Source of the DNA: Pedobacter hiemivivus | GTDB lineage: Bacteria; Bacteroidota; Bacteroidia; Sphingobacteriales; Sphingobacteriaceae | Direction of reading: 5' to 3' | DNA length: 64,000 bases | Assembly (NCBI RefSeq): GCF_004331685.1 | Contig: NZ_SJSM01000001.1 | Location: 1 to 64,000 of the forward strand | Shown: positions 53,201 through 60,734 of the stretch, piece after piece | How positions within the stretch are numbered: the first letter of the stretch is position 1 | How the letters are laid out: each line of letters begins with the position of its first letter | Program-made: the position numbers and the translations under genes | The notes under the pieces: model-generated | Seen by the model: the letters and a program-made list of their open reading frames with translations, nothing else | Told to the model about the DNA's origin: nothing | Database searches by the model: none

Positions 53201-53817
53201 AATGGGTTACCGGCAATAAAGTGGGCGACTGGATCATTAAAGACCAGAACAATGATGGCAAAATTGACGAGCAGGATATGGCTGTAGTTGGACATGGTTT
53301 TCCAGATTTCGTTTACGGCTTATCCAGTACTTTTCAATATAAAAACTTCGACCTCTCGCTCATCGTACAGGGTGTTCAAGGCGTAAATGTGATTAACGGT
53401 AATATCCGTCACCAATTTGGTGTGCACAATGTCAATTCAAGTCCTACTTATTTTAACAATATGTTCGACAGCCAGAATCCAGACAGAGATGTTGAATATC
53501 CGGCGCCCTTAGCTTCAGGCGTAACACCATTAAACAACTTAACCAATAAAGCCGTTTCAGACGCCTCATTTTTACGCATCCGTAACCTGACCATTGGCTA
53601 TAGACTTCCGGCTGGTTTATTAAAAAGCATTAAAATGCGGACCGTCCGCTTCTACGCTACTGGCCAAAACCTGCTCACATTTACCAAATACAACTGGTAC
53701 AATCCCGAAACCAGTGTTACCAGTGTTACCGATGATTCGGTGTACCGTCCAGGTGTAGATCAGGGAACGTATCCCGCTAACCGGGTCTTTATTTTCGGGA
53801 TCAATGTAGGTTTTTAA
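50290..53817 (+). CDS. SusC-like transporter with STN signalling domain
   Basis: An 1175-aa transporter. A long leader (MYENFTELTSRN start, typical of Pedobacter) precedes the signal helix LTIAFLLIAFLQVNAASYAQ. It continues with an STN domain (about 60-120; VFSLLTKQTGYNFICDAGLI) that contacts FecR, a carboxypeptidase-like domain (about 150-225; GKVTDEKGLPLPGVSVKTKN), the TonB-box-like EEVLVIGYGEQSKKKVSTAI and a plug with GSLGTDSDPLYVVDGYPLQE and GSRAANGVVIVTTKRG. The barrel ends VFIFGINVGF. A later ATG (50413) is possible. With the ECF/FecR genes it forms a substrate-sensing relay. Confidence 0.95.
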   Translation: MYENFTELTSRNTTSCALRFLALVHPLSRFYKTEKTKWVLRMKLTIAFLLIAFLQVNAASYAQKASLNVKNTPIKEVFSLLTKQTGYNFICDAGLIKELGPVTINMRQASLKEILDKCFSERDVEILFRSGQTVVIRKKNTAPVEIQVSAAIPITGKVTDEKGLPLPGVSVKTKNTSNTFVTDANGNYKILVADQNDYLMFSYVGFTTYEIQVKDSKTINVILKEQKNALEEVLVIGYGEQSKKKVSTAISRVEGKFIGIQPVSTPGEALAGLVSGVQVQSGRGGYPGEAPTIRIRGIGSLGTDSDPLYVVDGYPLQESTQFNLINPADIESIDILKDAASAAIYGSRAANGVVIVTTKRGKAGKTSFTVSAYTGVQNVAKKVDLLNRDQYIEYAKYAARMRSITYPTIFDTNPQSLPDVDWQDVIFRQAPISDFQISARGGSEKTRYSISGGYFKQDGTMIGTTYDRYNIRFNMDADLSPKLRIGISMAPSFSQQFRQPAGGQFSEASAGETTGARALPSPIHSAVLMPPVVPVYAADGDYAQGYRGLKNSANGVFFQAALYNPLGVLELYKNRLRKYRILGNNFIEYEPIKDLKFKTSIGATLNMNDQYAYIPATLANGSAPAASLANPIMTQIFSSETQSTVLDWLWENTISYNKTIGGNHNLSALLLYSLQKYQAKSTGVNGRSGTYTTALLENPLASSDLVGSLAYSQNSFLSLGGRINYDYKGKYILSAALRQDGSSRFGPNNRFAMFPSVSGAWRITQENFMQPVKNVLNELKVRASYGETGNANIGDFTWSNNIINRDYGFGSQRTYGSAQSGFANYNLTWEKNRQVDFGLEAGFLNDKYSLSVDYYSRHTEGMLFQKDLPSIIGYATSFRTNLGKLSNRGFEISGKANFNLGALKWTVDANVSANRTKVDDLGGPSSLPAKAAIFGWDNVFQVKVGDPLGLMRGYQVEGIFKNTADLGKYPQWVTGNKVGDWIIKDQNNDGKIDEQDMAVVGHGFPDFVYGLSSTFQYKNFDLSLIVQGVQGVNVINGNIRHQFGVHNVNSSPTYFNNMFDSQNPDRDVEYPAPLASGVTPLNNLTNKAVSDASFLRIRNLTIGYRLPAGLLKSIKMRTVRFYATGQNLLTFTKYNWYNPETSVTSVTDDSVYRPGVDQGTYPANRVFIFGINVGF

Positions 53818-53848
53818 CCATTTTTCAAATCTCTTTAAAACTAAAATT

Positions 53849-55291
53849 ATGGATCGTTATCTTTCTAACATATATAAAACCCTCCTCGCAGGGATGATCA
53901 TCATAACAGGAGGTTGCGGAAAGGGTTTCGTAGACCTCAGCCCGCAGCATGTAATTGATGTTGGCAATTATTACAAGACAGAAGCCGATATCCGTGCTGT
54001 ACTGACTGGAGCTTATGGCAACCTTAGAGAAATTTATAATGCCTACTGGATCTATACCGAACTACCATCCGATAACACACAGGTATTTTCAGAGAATGAA
54101 GGTAGCTATGGAGAGTTCGATTGGCTAACCTATCGTTCTACAGGAGGAGTTTCAGGCCCATGGAACCAGTCCTACCGCACCATAGCCGCCACAAATATTA
54201 TTCTTGAGCGCATAGAAAATGTAACCATTGCCGCAGCCCTTAAAGACCAGTACATCGGCGAAGCTAAATTTTTACGTGCCCTGATGTATTTTAATATGGT
54301 CAGATTCTATGGTGATGCCCCCCTTGTCTTAAAAGAATTAAAGACAGAAGAAGAAGCCTATACTTATAAACGAAGTCCGGCCAATGAGGTATATCTGCAA
54401 ATAGAAAAAGACCTTAAAGATGCACAAATCCTGTTGCCTCCTAAATTTACAGGGGTAAACGTAGGCCGTGCGACTAGTGGCGCAGCTAAGGCTCTACTGG
54501 GCAAGGTATATCTACAACAGAAGAAATGGCCAGAAGCAGAAGCCATACTCGAACAGGTCATTCCTGCTTATACTTTCGAACCAAATTTAGCTAAGCTTTT
54601 CGGGCTCGGAAATGACAACAACTCGGAAGCTATTTTCTCTGTTCAGTACATTTCAGGAGGTGTAGGTCTGGGTAATTCATTTGCTTATTCTTTTGCACCT
54701 CAAAAATCAGGAACTTCAATTGTAGCCTTAGGTGCAACGAGCAACAACACTGGTACTCAGGATCTATACGATGCCTTTGAAAGCACTGATTTACGTAAGA
54801 CAGCTTATCTGGGTGTATTTAAAGATGGTACCAATCCAAAGATCTATTATTGGGCGAAGAAATTTGTATACAGCGTACCTATTTTAAATGAAGGCGAAAC
54901 CGACTGGCCAGTTCTACGTTATGCAGATGTTTTATTGATGTATGCCGAAGCGCTTAACCAGAACGACAAAACAGGCGATGCCTTAACCTATGTCAGCAAA
55001 ACCCGGGTAAGGGCAAATTTACCTGCACTTTCGGGTCTGTCAAAAGCAGATACGCAATTGGCCATAGAAAAAGAACGTAGGCTTGAGCTTTGCTTTGAAG
55101 GGCACCGTTGGCACGACCTTATCCGATGGGGTAAAGAAGTGAGCACCATGCAAGCCTTCAAAACCAAATACCTCTCTATCGATCCAAGGCTGTCCAACAT
55201 GAGCATCACGGGCGATAGGAAATTGTACCCTGTCCCTTACCGCGAGATCAACCTTAATCCGCTTTTACTCCCTCAAAACCAGGGATACTAG
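53849..55291 (+). CDS. SusD/RagB surface lipoprotein of the PUL
   Basis: A 480-aa lipoprotein: lipobox IIITGGC near residue 23, SusD N-part (NYYKTEADIRAVLTGAYGNL, FLRALMYFNMVRFYGDAPLV) and the RagB block LRYADVLLMYAEALNQNDKT, then RRLELCFEGHRWHDLIRWGK and the end YPVPYREINLNPLLLPQNQGY-type tail. It binds the glycan together with the SusC-like protein encoded 31 bases upstream. Confidence 0.95.
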   Translation: MDRYLSNIYKTLLAGMIIITGGCGKGFVDLSPQHVIDVGNYYKTEADIRAVLTGAYGNLREIYNAYWIYTELPSDNTQVFSENEGSYGEFDWLTYRSTGGVSGPWNQSYRTIAATNIILERIENVTIAAALKDQYIGEAKFLRALMYFNMVRFYGDAPLVLKELKTEEEAYTYKRSPANEVYLQIEKDLKDAQILLPPKFTGVNVGRATSGAAKALLGKVYLQQKKWPEAEAILEQVIPAYTFEPNLAKLFGLGNDNNSEAIFSVQYISGGVGLGNSFAYSFAPQKSGTSIVALGATSNNTGTQDLYDAFESTDLRKTAYLGVFKDGTNPKIYYWAKKFVYSVPILNEGETDWPVLRYADVLLMYAEALNQNDKTGDALTYVSKTRVRANLPALSGLSKADTQLAIEKERRLELCFEGHRWHDLIRWGKEVSTMQAFKTKYLSIDPRLSNMSITGDRKLYPVPYREINLNPLLLPQNQGY

Positions 55292-55326
55292 TCTGCAAAT
55301 CCTAAATTGATTTAAATGAACCCGAC

Positions 55327-55392
55327 ATGATTAAAATAATTATTAAGACCACGAGGGCAATAATTATTTTAACCATCAAAGGCTCCATCTGA
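55327..55392 (+). other. Hairpin with a 21-codon ORF between susD and the oxidoreductase gene
   Basis: TTAAAATAATTATT (55331-55344) and AATAATTATTTTAA (55359-55372) are a perfect 14-bp inverted repeat with a 14-base loop. The ORF from 55327 runs through it, encoding MIKIIIKTTRAIIILTIKGS I. The hairpin lies in the longest gap of the susD-to-GH78 run and could tune the ratio of transport to enzyme genes; the ORF may be chance. Confidence 0.35.
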
Positions 55393-55418
55393 CAACTAAA
55401 AAACAAAAAATTAAATAG

Positions 55419-57011
55419 ATGAACTACACATATATAGCTATTTTAATCCTGTTCCTTTTTACTTCATGGAAGCCCAAAAAGGAATATGATGTGCTGGTTT
55501 ACGGCGCTACACCTGCGGGCATTACTGCAGCTGTAGCGGCCGCCCGCGAAGGGAAATCCGTTGTCATGATCGAACCACTGCCTATTGCCGGTGGTATGAT
55601 GAGCGGTGGCCTTGGCTTTAGTGATTCCAACCAGATGTTCAGGGAAACCTTAGGTGGTCTTTTCGAAGAATTTCACAAGCGTGTAGAAGCAGTTTACGCA
55701 AAAAGAGGCGTACAGCTCAATTATCGGGTGGATGAAAAAGACACTAAATTCTGGACCTATGAGCCCCATGTGGCAGAGCTTGTTTTCCATACCATGTTAA
55801 AAGAAGCCGGAGTACAGGTTGTGCTTAATGAAACCTTAAAATCTGCAAAATTAAAAGATAAGGCTATCCAAAGTCTTAAAATGAGATCGGGCAAAGAGTT
55901 TTCGGGCAAAATGTTTATCGATGCCAGTTATGAGGGTGACCTGATGGCGGCCGCAGGTGTGAGTTACAAGGTAGGCCGTGAAGGTCGAGATGAGTTTGGA
56001 GAATCTTTTGCCGGTGCCGTTTATCAGAAGAAAGCAGTAGGTGTAATTTCATCAGATCAGAACAAAAAACCCCTGCCTTTAATCACCGGGACAACTGTTA
56101 CGCCAGAAGGACAAGGCGATCATCGGATTATGACTTACAGCTTCCGCCTATGTCTATCTGAAGATCCAGCAAACCGGGTTCCGTTTAAAAAACCTGCGGG
56201 TTACAACCCAGATCAATACGAACTATTCAGACGCTTTTACAAAGCAGCGCCCAAAACCGGTATCCCCTTCGACCTTTATCCTATTCCCGGAAATAAGCTC
56301 GATGGCAATAATGGCATCGGGGCACAGCTGTCTACAGGTTTAGTGGGCGAAAACTGGGACTACCCGGATGCAAACCCAAAACGCAGACAAGAAATATGGA
56401 AACATCATCGCGATTATACCGAAGGTCTGCTCTATTTTCTGATGACCGATCCTGCGGTTCCAGAAGCCGTAAGGGAACGGATGAAAAACCTGGGCTATGC
56501 AAAAGACGAATTTGCTAGGTACGGCTATTTTCCACCGGTGCTGTATGTGAGAGAAGCCAGGCGCATGGTTGGCGACTATTTTTTAACCCAGAAAGACATA
56601 CTGGAAACTAAAGAAAAGCCCGATCCAATTGGAATTGGCTCCTTTCCTATTGATTCGCACGACTGCCAACGGATTTTAACTCCAGGCGGTGGCTTCATCA
56701 ACGAAGGAACCATCTTTCCTGCCAAAACACGCATTGAAGGCCGAGGCATCGCCTACCAGATCCCATACAGAAGCATTACGCCAAAAGCCACTGAATGCAC
56801 AAATCTCCTGGTCCCCGTATGCCTATCTTCCTCACATGTAGCTTTTTCATCTTTAAGGGTCGAACCGGCCTGGATGGTGATGGGCGAAAGTGCTGGAATA
56901 GCTGCTGCAATAGCGATTGAGGAAAAAGTAACTGTACAAAAAATAAGTCTGCCTAAACTAACCGAACGTTTAAAAGCCAAACGTCAAATATTAACCCTTT
57001 TAGCTAAATAG
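55419..57011 (+). CDS. FAD-dependent oxidoreductase (FAD_oxidored family)
   Basis: A 530-aa protein with an N-terminal hydrophobic helix (YIAILILFLFTSW) and then the FAD-binding Rossmann motif YDVLVYGATPAGITAAVAAA, followed by GGMMSGGLGFSD, FIDASYEGDLMAAAGVSYKV, REARRMVGDYFLTQKD and the C-terminal VEPAWMVMGESAGIAAAIAI. Proteins of this family often stand in PULs and may oxidise sugar carbons or remove modifications; the true reaction is unknown. The start is preceded by a signal that points to export. The beta-helix gene follows by four bases. Confidence 0.88.
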   Translation: MNYTYIAILILFLFTSWKPKKEYDVLVYGATPAGITAAVAAAREGKSVVMIEPLPIAGGMMSGGLGFSDSNQMFRETLGGLFEEFHKRVEAVYAKRGVQLNYRVDEKDTKFWTYEPHVAELVFHTMLKEAGVQVVLNETLKSAKLKDKAIQSLKMRSGKEFSGKMFIDASYEGDLMAAAGVSYKVGREGRDEFGESFAGAVYQKKAVGVISSDQNKKPLPLITGTTVTPEGQGDHRIMTYSFRLCLSEDPANRVPFKKPAGYNPDQYELFRRFYKAAPKTGIPFDLYPIPGNKLDGNNGIGAQLSTGLVGENWDYPDANPKRRQEIWKHHRDYTEGLLYFLMTDPAVPEAVRERMKNLGYAKDEFARYGYFPPVLYVREARRMVGDYFLTQKDILETKEKPDPIGIGSFPIDSHDCQRILTPGGGFINEGTIFPAKTRIEGRGIAYQIPYRSITPKATECTNLLVPVCLSSSHVAFSSLRVEPAWMVMGESAGIAAAIAIEEKVTVQKISLPKLTERLKAKRQILTLLAK

Positions 57012-57015
57012 ACCC

Positions 57016-58821
57016 ATGAAATATAACATATTGATGGCTATCTTATTGATAGCCGGGCTAAGCTCATGCCAAAAAATGGCCGAATTACAACCAGAAAGCT
57101 TAACAGATAGCCTCAACCATATCCCCTATTTAACCATCGCTCAACTCAGAAACGGTGCCGCAGATCAACACGATATTGTATACATAAATGACGGACTTCG
57201 CTCCGGAACTTTTCAGTACGATGCAACTGATACCAGTACCGCCGATGATGGCTCCATGGTGCTTGTCAGCGGTTCAAGAAGATACAAACGCGAATCTAAC
57301 TTTGTCACCCTCGAAATGTTCGGTGCCAAAGGCGATTACAACTATCTCAATAAAACCGGATCAGATGATACTGAGGCCATACAAAAGGCTTTAAATTATT
57401 GTTCCAAAAGCGGCACAGAGATCAAATTGCTGGCAGGAAAAAAATACCTTACCCACACCCTTTACCTCTATAAAGACAGTGTAAAAAACCCAGGCTATCA
57501 ATCCAGGCCGGGAAGAGTAAAAATCACCGGACAAGCGGGTGGAATAGCGACAGGCGATCTGGAACCTCAGGGTGCCGGCTTTGTCCATGTAAACAATGAA
57601 ACAGCCAACCTGATTGAATGCATCGGTTTCTTTTCCATCTCAAGTCCAACAACTATGGGCGGCCAGATTGATTTCGAAAACGTTAATTTCATGGGCGGTA
57701 ACAAAACCACCAATGTGCTTTATTTTGAGTCAAGTCAGGGACAGATCTACATGAGCAATTACACCGTTCAAATCAACAATCCAACTGGAAATGGAATCAC
57801 GGAAGTCACCACCTGGGAAACTGAGCACCATAATGGACTAATTCGCGGACAGGCATCAGGCAATGGAAACTGGACCGGTATCGGACTAAACATCAAGTCG
57901 AATGAATCCCCTGGTCAAACCAACATGAAGATTTACAGCAATGTAAACGTATATAAATGTGGCTACGGCATAAGGATCGGCAGGAGAAATGCAAGTGTAG
58001 GCACTATCGGACCTTTAAATTTTATCGGTGGACAGGTCAGCCTTTCCGACCAACACAATATGTGGTTAGATGGTGGGGTTTATAACCTGGTATCCACAGG
58101 GCAGCAATTTGAAGGGTCCAGACTTTGCGCGGTGCTGATCGATTCTGATGGGGCTAATGATTTGCCAAGGAATATAAAATTCACGAACACTTATTTCACC
58201 GGGGGTGGAAGAATCGAGGATGGTAGTAATGACAGCTATGCCGTACACGTTAAAGACGGAGTTGGAGTCGAATTTGACAGTCCTTTATTTAATAACCTGG
58301 GGAATGGCATTGTCTTTAACAAAGCTGCAACCCAAGGCCTGGTTATTCGCAGGCCAGTAGTAAGAACAGTTAGAACATACGGGGCAACCACTGGCACTTT
58401 TATCAATGCTTATGGTAACAATGTGGCCAGTAACCGACTTACCCTCGAAGATCCATTGTTTAATCAGGCTCCTTCCGTTTATGTGACCGACGCAGCTTTA
58501 AGCGCCTTCTTGACCACATCAGCCGGAGGACGTCTTTCTGTTGGAAATAATGCATCGGTAGTTTCCTGTGGATTAGGAGCAGGTACTTTACAGGCGGCTC
58601 AAATACTAAACTTTAACAACACAGCAGCCACAACAATAACCAGCATCACTGGCGGACAACTGTTCCGGGAATTGCTGCTTACGTTTAGTAATTCGCTAAC
58701 CAAAATAGAGAACAATGCAACCATTAAATTGGCTAACGACACTGATTTCACCAGCACTTCCCGCTCCACATTAAAATTAATCTGGGTTGGAACGTACTGG
58801 CAGGAAATTTCAAGAAGCTAA
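57016..58821 (+). CDS. Right-handed beta-helix lipoprotein (pectate-lyase-superfamily type)
   Basis: A 601-aa lipoprotein with lipobox LLIAGLSSC near residue 18. A pectate lyase superfamily segment starts at about 98 (LEMFGAKGDYNYLNKTGSDD, TEAIQKALNYCSKSG), the entry block of GH28/PL-like beta-helix proteins. Parallel beta-helix repeats run to about 500 (IRIGRRNASVGTIGPLNFIGG, FTNTYFTGGGRIEDG). The C-terminal 100 residues look like a phage-tail-spike or binding end (ITSITGGQLFRELLLTFSN). I see no GH28 catalytic Asp triad, so enzyme class and activity are open; it may be a lyase or a binding protein for the PUL polymer. Confidence 0.8.
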   Translation: MKYNILMAILLIAGLSSCQKMAELQPESLTDSLNHIPYLTIAQLRNGAADQHDIVYINDGLRSGTFQYDATDTSTADDGSMVLVSGSRRYKRESNFVTLEMFGAKGDYNYLNKTGSDDTEAIQKALNYCSKSGTEIKLLAGKKYLTHTLYLYKDSVKNPGYQSRPGRVKITGQAGGIATGDLEPQGAGFVHVNNETANLIECIGFFSISSPTTMGGQIDFENVNFMGGNKTTNVLYFESSQGQIYMSNYTVQINNPTGNGITEVTTWETEHHNGLIRGQASGNGNWTGIGLNIKSNESPGQTNMKIYSNVNVYKCGYGIRIGRRNASVGTIGPLNFIGGQVSLSDQHNMWLDGGVYNLVSTGQQFEGSRLCAVLIDSDGANDLPRNIKFTNTYFTGGGRIEDGSNDSYAVHVKDGVGVEFDSPLFNNLGNGIVFNKAATQGLVIRRPVVRTVRTYGATTGTFINAYGNNVASNRLTLEDPLFNQAPSVYVTDAALSAFLTTSAGGRLSVGNNASVVSCGLGAGTLQAAQILNFNNTAATTITSITGGQLFRELLLTFSNSLTKIENNATIKLANDTDFTSTSRSTLKLIWVGTYWQEISRS

Positions 58822-58846
58822 TCCATCATTTAATCATTAAAATCAT

Positions 58847-60727
58847 ATGGCATATTATTCAAAATATAACAGCGCTAAGCTGATTGCGGTACTGCTGATC
58901 TCCTGGGTCAGCAGTACCGCACAAAAACCCAGCTTAATTCAAGACCAGCTAAAGCCAGCCATTTCAGCGCAGATCCAAGGCTTTGCAGGTCAAGAATTTG
59001 GCAATGCTTATACAAACCGTATACTCGCTCAAGACGCGGACCGTTTAATTGAACCTTTCAAAAACCGTACGGAAACACGCTGCTGGCAATCTGAATTCTG
59101 GGGAAAATGGTTTACTTCAGCCGTTCTCGCTTACAAATATCGCCCAGAGCCCCAACTTAAAGCCATACTCGATCAATCAGTAGCAAAACTCATGGCCACT
59201 CAAAGCCCCGATGGATACATCGGTAACTATACCGAAAAGGCACAATTGGAGCAATGGGATATCTGGGGAAGGAAATATTGTCTATTAGGCTTGCTGTCCT
59301 ATTACGACCTAACGCATGATTCTAAAACTTTAAAAGCAGCTAAAGCGCTGGCAGATCATTTGATAAAAGAACTGGGCGACCGTAAGGTCAGCATTGTAAA
59401 AAAAGGCAACCATCGGGGCATGGCGGCAACTTCTATACTAGAACCTATTTGCCTTTTGTACTGCCGTACCGGAGAAAAACGTTACCTGGATTTTGCAGAA
59501 GAGATTGTAGCGCAATGGGAATCAGAAGGCGGTCCCATGCTGATCGCCAAATCGGATACCGATGTGGCAAAACGATTTCCAAAACCAGCACATTGGTTTG
59601 GTTGGGAACAAGGCCAGAAAGCTTATGAAATGATGTCCTGCTACGAAGGTTTACTGGAATTGTATCGCTTAACAGCCAAACCGGAATATAAAGCAGCCGT
59701 CGAAAAAACATGGGCGAACATTCAAAAAACTGAGATTAACATTGCCGGCTCAGGCTCAAGTGTAGAGTGCTGGTTTGGCGGCAAAGATGCCCAGGCCCTA
59801 CCGATCAATCACTACCAGGAAACCTGTGTAACTGCTACCTGGATCAAGCTAAGTCAGCAGCTGCTTAAGCTTACTGCAGATTCGAAATATGCAGATGCCA
59901 TTGAGCAAACCTTTTACAATGCACTTTTGGGCGCAATGAAACCCGATGGTAGCGACTGGGCTAAGTACAGTCCGCTGGCAGGCCATAGACTAGAGGGCGG
60001 AGAACAATGCGACATGGGCTTAAACTGTTGTGTGGCAAGTGGGCCGAGGGGTTTGTTTACCTTACCACTCACGGGAGTAATGAGCAGTACCACGGGGCTG
60101 CAGGTTAATTTTTTTATGCCTGGTACTTATCAACTTCGTACTCCTAAAGGCCAAGCTGTCGAACTGATCCAGCAAACAGATTACCCAGTTTCGGGCAAAG
60201 TAACTTTTAAAATAAACGTAAAGAAGCCAGAATCATTTGCGCTGGGCATACGCATTCCGGCCTGGAGCAAACAAAACCGTATACTGGTCAACGGCAAAAC
60301 TATCGACGGTATTGTTCCGGGTAAGTATATGGAAATTACCCGGACCTGGACCAGCACAGACATCATCAGTCTTGAATTGGATATGCAGGGAAAGCTCATT
60401 TACATGGGCGAAAAATCAGAACATTTTGCCATTATTCGTGGCCCTATTACACTTGCAAGAGATCTACGCTTGGGCGGCCCCAATATAGATGATGCCCTTA
60501 CTCCCATCGCGGATAAAGATGGATTTGTAGACCTGCAGCCTGTCGGGACGAGCAGCGAAGGTTTTTGGATGAAATTCAAGACTATGTTTAAAACTGAATC
60601 ACATAAGGAAGGACCAAATGAACCTATTTCTGTATTATTGTGTGATTATGCTTCTGCCGGAAATACCAACACTGAGGCTTCACGCTTCAGGGTATGGCTT
60701 CCAAAATTGATTGACCCTAGAAATTAA
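58847..60727 (+). CDS. Glycoside hydrolase, GH127-like (DUF1680; beta-L-arabinofuranosidase type)
   Basis: A 626-aa exported protein (signal helix LIAVLLISWVSSTAQ) with an alpha/alpha-barrel (about 40-420) and beta-sandwich C-part. The zinc-cysteine site of GH127 is visible: E325 and C327 in YQETCVTAT, and C394-C395 in LNCCVASGPRG, equal to the E/C/CC residues of the characterised Bifidobacterium enzyme. So a cysteine-nucleophile retaining L-arabinofuranosidase or relative is likely; GH146 and related DUF1680 families share this site. It lies between the beta-helix and GH78 genes. Confidence 0.85.
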   Translation: MAYYSKYNSAKLIAVLLISWVSSTAQKPSLIQDQLKPAISAQIQGFAGQEFGNAYTNRILAQDADRLIEPFKNRTETRCWQSEFWGKWFTSAVLAYKYRPEPQLKAILDQSVAKLMATQSPDGYIGNYTEKAQLEQWDIWGRKYCLLGLLSYYDLTHDSKTLKAAKALADHLIKELGDRKVSIVKKGNHRGMAATSILEPICLLYCRTGEKRYLDFAEEIVAQWESEGGPMLIAKSDTDVAKRFPKPAHWFGWEQGQKAYEMMSCYEGLLELYRLTAKPEYKAAVEKTWANIQKTEINIAGSGSSVECWFGGKDAQALPINHYQETCVTATWIKLSQQLLKLTADSKYADAIEQTFYNALLGAMKPDGSDWAKYSPLAGHRLEGGEQCDMGLNCCVASGPRGLFTLPLTGVMSSTTGLQVNFFMPGTYQLRTPKGQAVELIQQTDYPVSGKVTFKINVKKPESFALGIRIPAWSKQNRILVNGKTIDGIVPGKYMEITRTWTSTDIISLELDMQGKLIYMGEKSEHFAIIRGPITLARDLRLGGPNIDDALTPIADKDGFVDLQPVGTSSEGFWMKFKTMFKTESHKEGPNEPISVLLCDYASAGNTNTEASRFRVWLPKLIDPRN

Positions 60728-60734
60728 AATGTAA

